DNA of 7,380 nt, taken from contig CAKPAQ010000040.1 of the NCBI GenBank assembly GCA_934133015.1, positions 1-7,380 of the forward strand. Direction: 5' to 3'. Of the stretch, positions 5,591 to 7,380 are shown piece after piece (positions within the stretch are counted from its first letter, which is position 1; each line of letters opens with the position of its first letter). The position numbers and the translations under genes are program-made. The notes below the pieces were generated by a model, which saw nothing but the letters and a program-made list of their open reading frames with translations, was not told the DNA's origin and made no database searches. This DNA is from an uncultured Bacilli bacterium (GTDB lineage Bacteria > Bacillota_I > Bacilli_A > RF39 > UBA660).

Positions 5591-7380
5591 CAATATCAAT
5601 GTCATCATTTGTTTTAGTTTCAGCATTTTCTTCATTTGTTGATGTTACATAAACCGAGCTAAGTTGTTCATTCTTTTTATATACCAAGTTTTCCTTATTT
5701 ATGTCTATCTCACTTAATTTTTTACTCATATCGAAAAACTCATTTGGTATATCTCCCATTGATTTTTCATCTTTTATAGTTTCATTATTACTATAATCTT
5801 TATTTTTTGAAAATACAGAATCAAGTTTTCGTTTTATTTGATCTTTACTAAATGGCTTGGATATATAATCAACAAAACCTTCGCTAATATATTTTTCTTT
5901 TGCTCCGGCTACTGCATCAGCTGTTAGAGCTATTGTTGGGGTATTAAAGTTAGGATTTTCTTTTAATTTTGCCATAGCACTTTCACCACTCATTTCTGGC
6001 ATCATTATATCCATTAAAATCAAATCATACGTATTTCCAGCATTAATTTTTTCTATACATTCTAATCCATTGTATGCTTCATCTATTATGAAATTAAAGT
6101 CTTGAATAGCACGACGAGCAACTTTTATATTTAATTTATTATCATCTACTATTAATATTTTTTTATTGGCAAAAGAATTATTTGCATCTTCTTCTATTTT
6201 AGATTTATTCATATATAATTTCTCTGACATAGTTAATAATTCTTTTTCGGTAACCGGTGGAGATATCTTACTTATTTTTTGTGGAATTTGAACCACAAAT
6301 ATTGAGCCTTTGCCAAACTGTGATTGAACGTTTATTTTTCCACCCATCATTTCAACTAAACTTTTTGTAATAGCAAGCCCTAGTCCTGTTCCTTCAGTAG
6401 TTGTATTTTTTTCTATATCAAGTCTTTCAAATTTAGTAAATAGTTTATTTATATACTCTGCTTTTATACCTCTGCCAGTATCTTGAACCGTCATCAATAA
6501 CATACATGTATCATTTTGATTAATACATTTAACGTTCAGATTTACCTCACCTTTTTCGGTATATTTAAAGGCATTTGATAAAAGATTATTAAGTATTTGT
6601 TTAACATGCGTTTTATCTCCAATAAGTTCATATGGTAAATCTTCAGCAATACTTGTTTTAAAGTCAATTGGCTTTTCACCTATTCTAGTTGCATTGATCT
6701 TGGAAAGAACTTCTATTGTTTCTCTTGGATTATATACCACATTAGTAATCTCCATTTTCTGACTTTCTATTTTATTAATATCCAAAATATTTCCAACTAT
6801 TTCAAGAAGTGTTTGAGAAGCCGCTATAACATCTTGAGAATTTTCTAAAACTTCTGGTGGAATTCTATCCTTATAATTTAAGTTATCCTCTGATAATCCT
6901 ACAATAGCATTAAGTGGAGTTCTTATTTCATGTGACATACTACTTAAAAAATCACTTTTAGCGTAATTTGCTTTTTCAGCCTGATTTTTAGCTATTTCCA
7001 TTTCTCTTAGCATTTTAAGATCTGGATTTTCTATCGTAAAGTACATAACTAAGCAAATTATAGTTTCGGCATAAGTTAATAGTAAAAGTTGCGGATAAGT
7101 TTTTTGAATGGCAATAGAAATTGTTCCGATAATAAGAAATAAAAATACTGGTAAATATTTTTTATTTCTTAGATTTTTAACGTTTCTTAGTAAAGTATAC
7201 ATTATTACTAATACATAAAGCATACTTATAAAATATGAAAAATTAACACTTAAACCTTGAGTATAATGTATTTGAAAATTATTTTTGATAACTACTTCAA
7301 TTGGTAATAAATATATAATCAAGATAGTTAATGACAATAAAAGTATATGGATAGTCTTAAGTAATTTATTTGAGTAAGAC
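5586..7380 (-). CDS. Hybrid sensor histidine kinase with C-terminal receiver domain (5' end outside window)
   Basis: The frame stays open to the right edge, so the protein is N-terminally incomplete; the TTG at 7337 is inside a hydrophobic stretch and is not the true start. Numbering from 7337, membrane segments are visible at about 1-17, 31-51, 62-78 and 84-101. A linker helix leads to the phospho-acceptor H136 in [14 protein letters not shown]. The ATPase domain shows the N box around N251/N255, DTGRG (D286) and EGTGLGLAI (316-324). A receiver domain at about 393-508 has acidic D398/D399, phospho-acceptor D443 in [12 protein letters not shown]472 and K494. A polar acidic tail of about 70 residues follows, and no HPt domain is seen. 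The protein should autophosphorylate on His and pass the phosphate to its own Asp, so onward transfer needs a separate HPt or response regulator. No partner gene is in view, and the signal sensed by the membrane part is unknown. Confidence 0.95.
   Translation of the reverse strand, partial: SYSNKLLKTIHILLLSLTILIIYLLPIEVVIKNNFQIHYTQGLSVNFSYFISMLYVLVIMYTLLRNVKNLRNKKYLPVFLFLIIGTISIAIQKTYPQLLLLTYAETIICLVMYFTIENPDLKMLREMEIAKNQAEKANYAKSDFLSSMSHEIRTPLNAIVGLSEDNLNYKDRIPPEVLENSQDVIAASQTLLEIVGNILDINKIESQKMEITNVVYNPRETIEVLSKINATRIGEKPIDFKTSIAEDLPYELIGDKTHVKQILNNLLSNAFKYTEKGEVNLNVKCINQNDTCMLLMTVQDTGRGIKAEYINKLFTKFERLDIEKNTTTEGTGLGLAITKSLVEMMGGKINVQSQFGKGSIFVVQIPQKISKISPPVTEKELLTMSEKLYMNKSKIEEDANNSFANKKILIVDDNKLNIKVARRAIQDFNFIIDEAYNGLECIEKINAGNTYDLILMDIMMPEMSGESAMAKLKENPNFNTPTIALTADAVAGAKEKYISEGFVDYISKPFSKDQIKRKLDSVFSKNKDYSNNETIKDEKSMGDIPNEFFDMSKKLSEIDINKENLVYKKNEQLSSVYVTSTNEENAETKTNDDIDIV

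Larger units (their letters stand above)
3340..7380 (-). mobile_element. Left end of a serine-integrase element inserted in the PBP gene (right end not in window)
   Basis: The element is inferred from the PBP frame being cut at 3339, directly beside the 3' end of a large serine recombinase in the same orientation. Only its left boundary is visible. The missing N-terminal half of the PBP is not found in any frame up to 7380, so either the element continues past the right edge or that half was lost. The recombinase and the small SHOCT-like gene are core element genes. Whether the histidine kinase is cargo or belongs to a separate chromosomal block cannot be decided here. No phage structural, conjugation or replication gene is visible. 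Confidence 0.5.

Noticed and set aside
7335..7337. TTG at 7337 as the start of the histidine kinase
   Set aside because: The same frame is open to the window edge and continues a hydrophobic segment ([15 protein letters not shown]), so the start lies outside the window.
1..7380. Mycoplasma-type genetic code (TGA read as Trp)
   Set aside because: Trp in the permease, recombinase and PBP fragment is encoded by TGG, and the long frames contain no internal TGA.
1..7380. CRISPR array, rRNA, tRNA or riboswitch
   Set aside because: No regularly spaced repeats, no cloverleaf-like or conserved RNA elements were seen. The only structured sites are the operator palindromes and the two terminator hairpins.

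Overview
The window is AT-rich DNA from a low-GC Gram-positive bacterium. The genes have strong AGGAGG-type ribosome binding sites, TAA stops and a PASTA-type penicillin-binding protein, and the GntR/YtrA-type ABC pair is typical of Bacillota. Trp is encoded by TGG throughout, so this is not a UGA=Trp mycoplasma. A gut Bacilli/Erysipelotrichia-like or related lineage is plausible, but the species cannot be named from the sequence. Every convincing gene lies on the minus strand, so the window reads right to left in transcription order.

Right part (about 5586-7380): a membrane-anchored hybrid histidine kinase/receiver protein whose 5' end runs out of the window. It ends in a strong, probably bidirectional hairpin terminator. 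The 5307-5585 gap holds a possible eroded tail of a plus-strand gene and a second hairpin terminator.

Middle part (3302-5306): a two-gene unit made of a 64-residue SHOCT-like small protein (TTG start) and a 595-residue large serine recombinase. The recombinase reads directly into the 3' half of a class B penicillin-binding protein (2473-3339). That PBP fragment begins exactly at the Asn of the expected SxN active-site motif, keeps the KTG box and one PASTA domain, and lacks everything upstream. The likeliest reading is one end (attL or attR) of a serine-integrase element inserted into the PBP gene. No PBP N-terminal half lies between the recombinase and the right edge, so the other end of the element should be beyond 7380, and the histidine kinase may be cargo. 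Precise excision would restore the PBP reading frame, as in the sigK 'skin' type of intervening element. That developmental reading is a hypothesis.

Left part (1-2441): a well-formed sigma-A promoter overlapped downstream by two interlocking palindromes drives a YtrB-like ABC ATPase. This is followed, with a 23-base overlap, by its large membrane permease, which runs off the left edge. The operator architecture suggests control by a GntR/YtrA-type repressor, but no regulator gene is present in the window. A 23-bp tandem duplication covers the very end of the PBP gene, including its stop codon.
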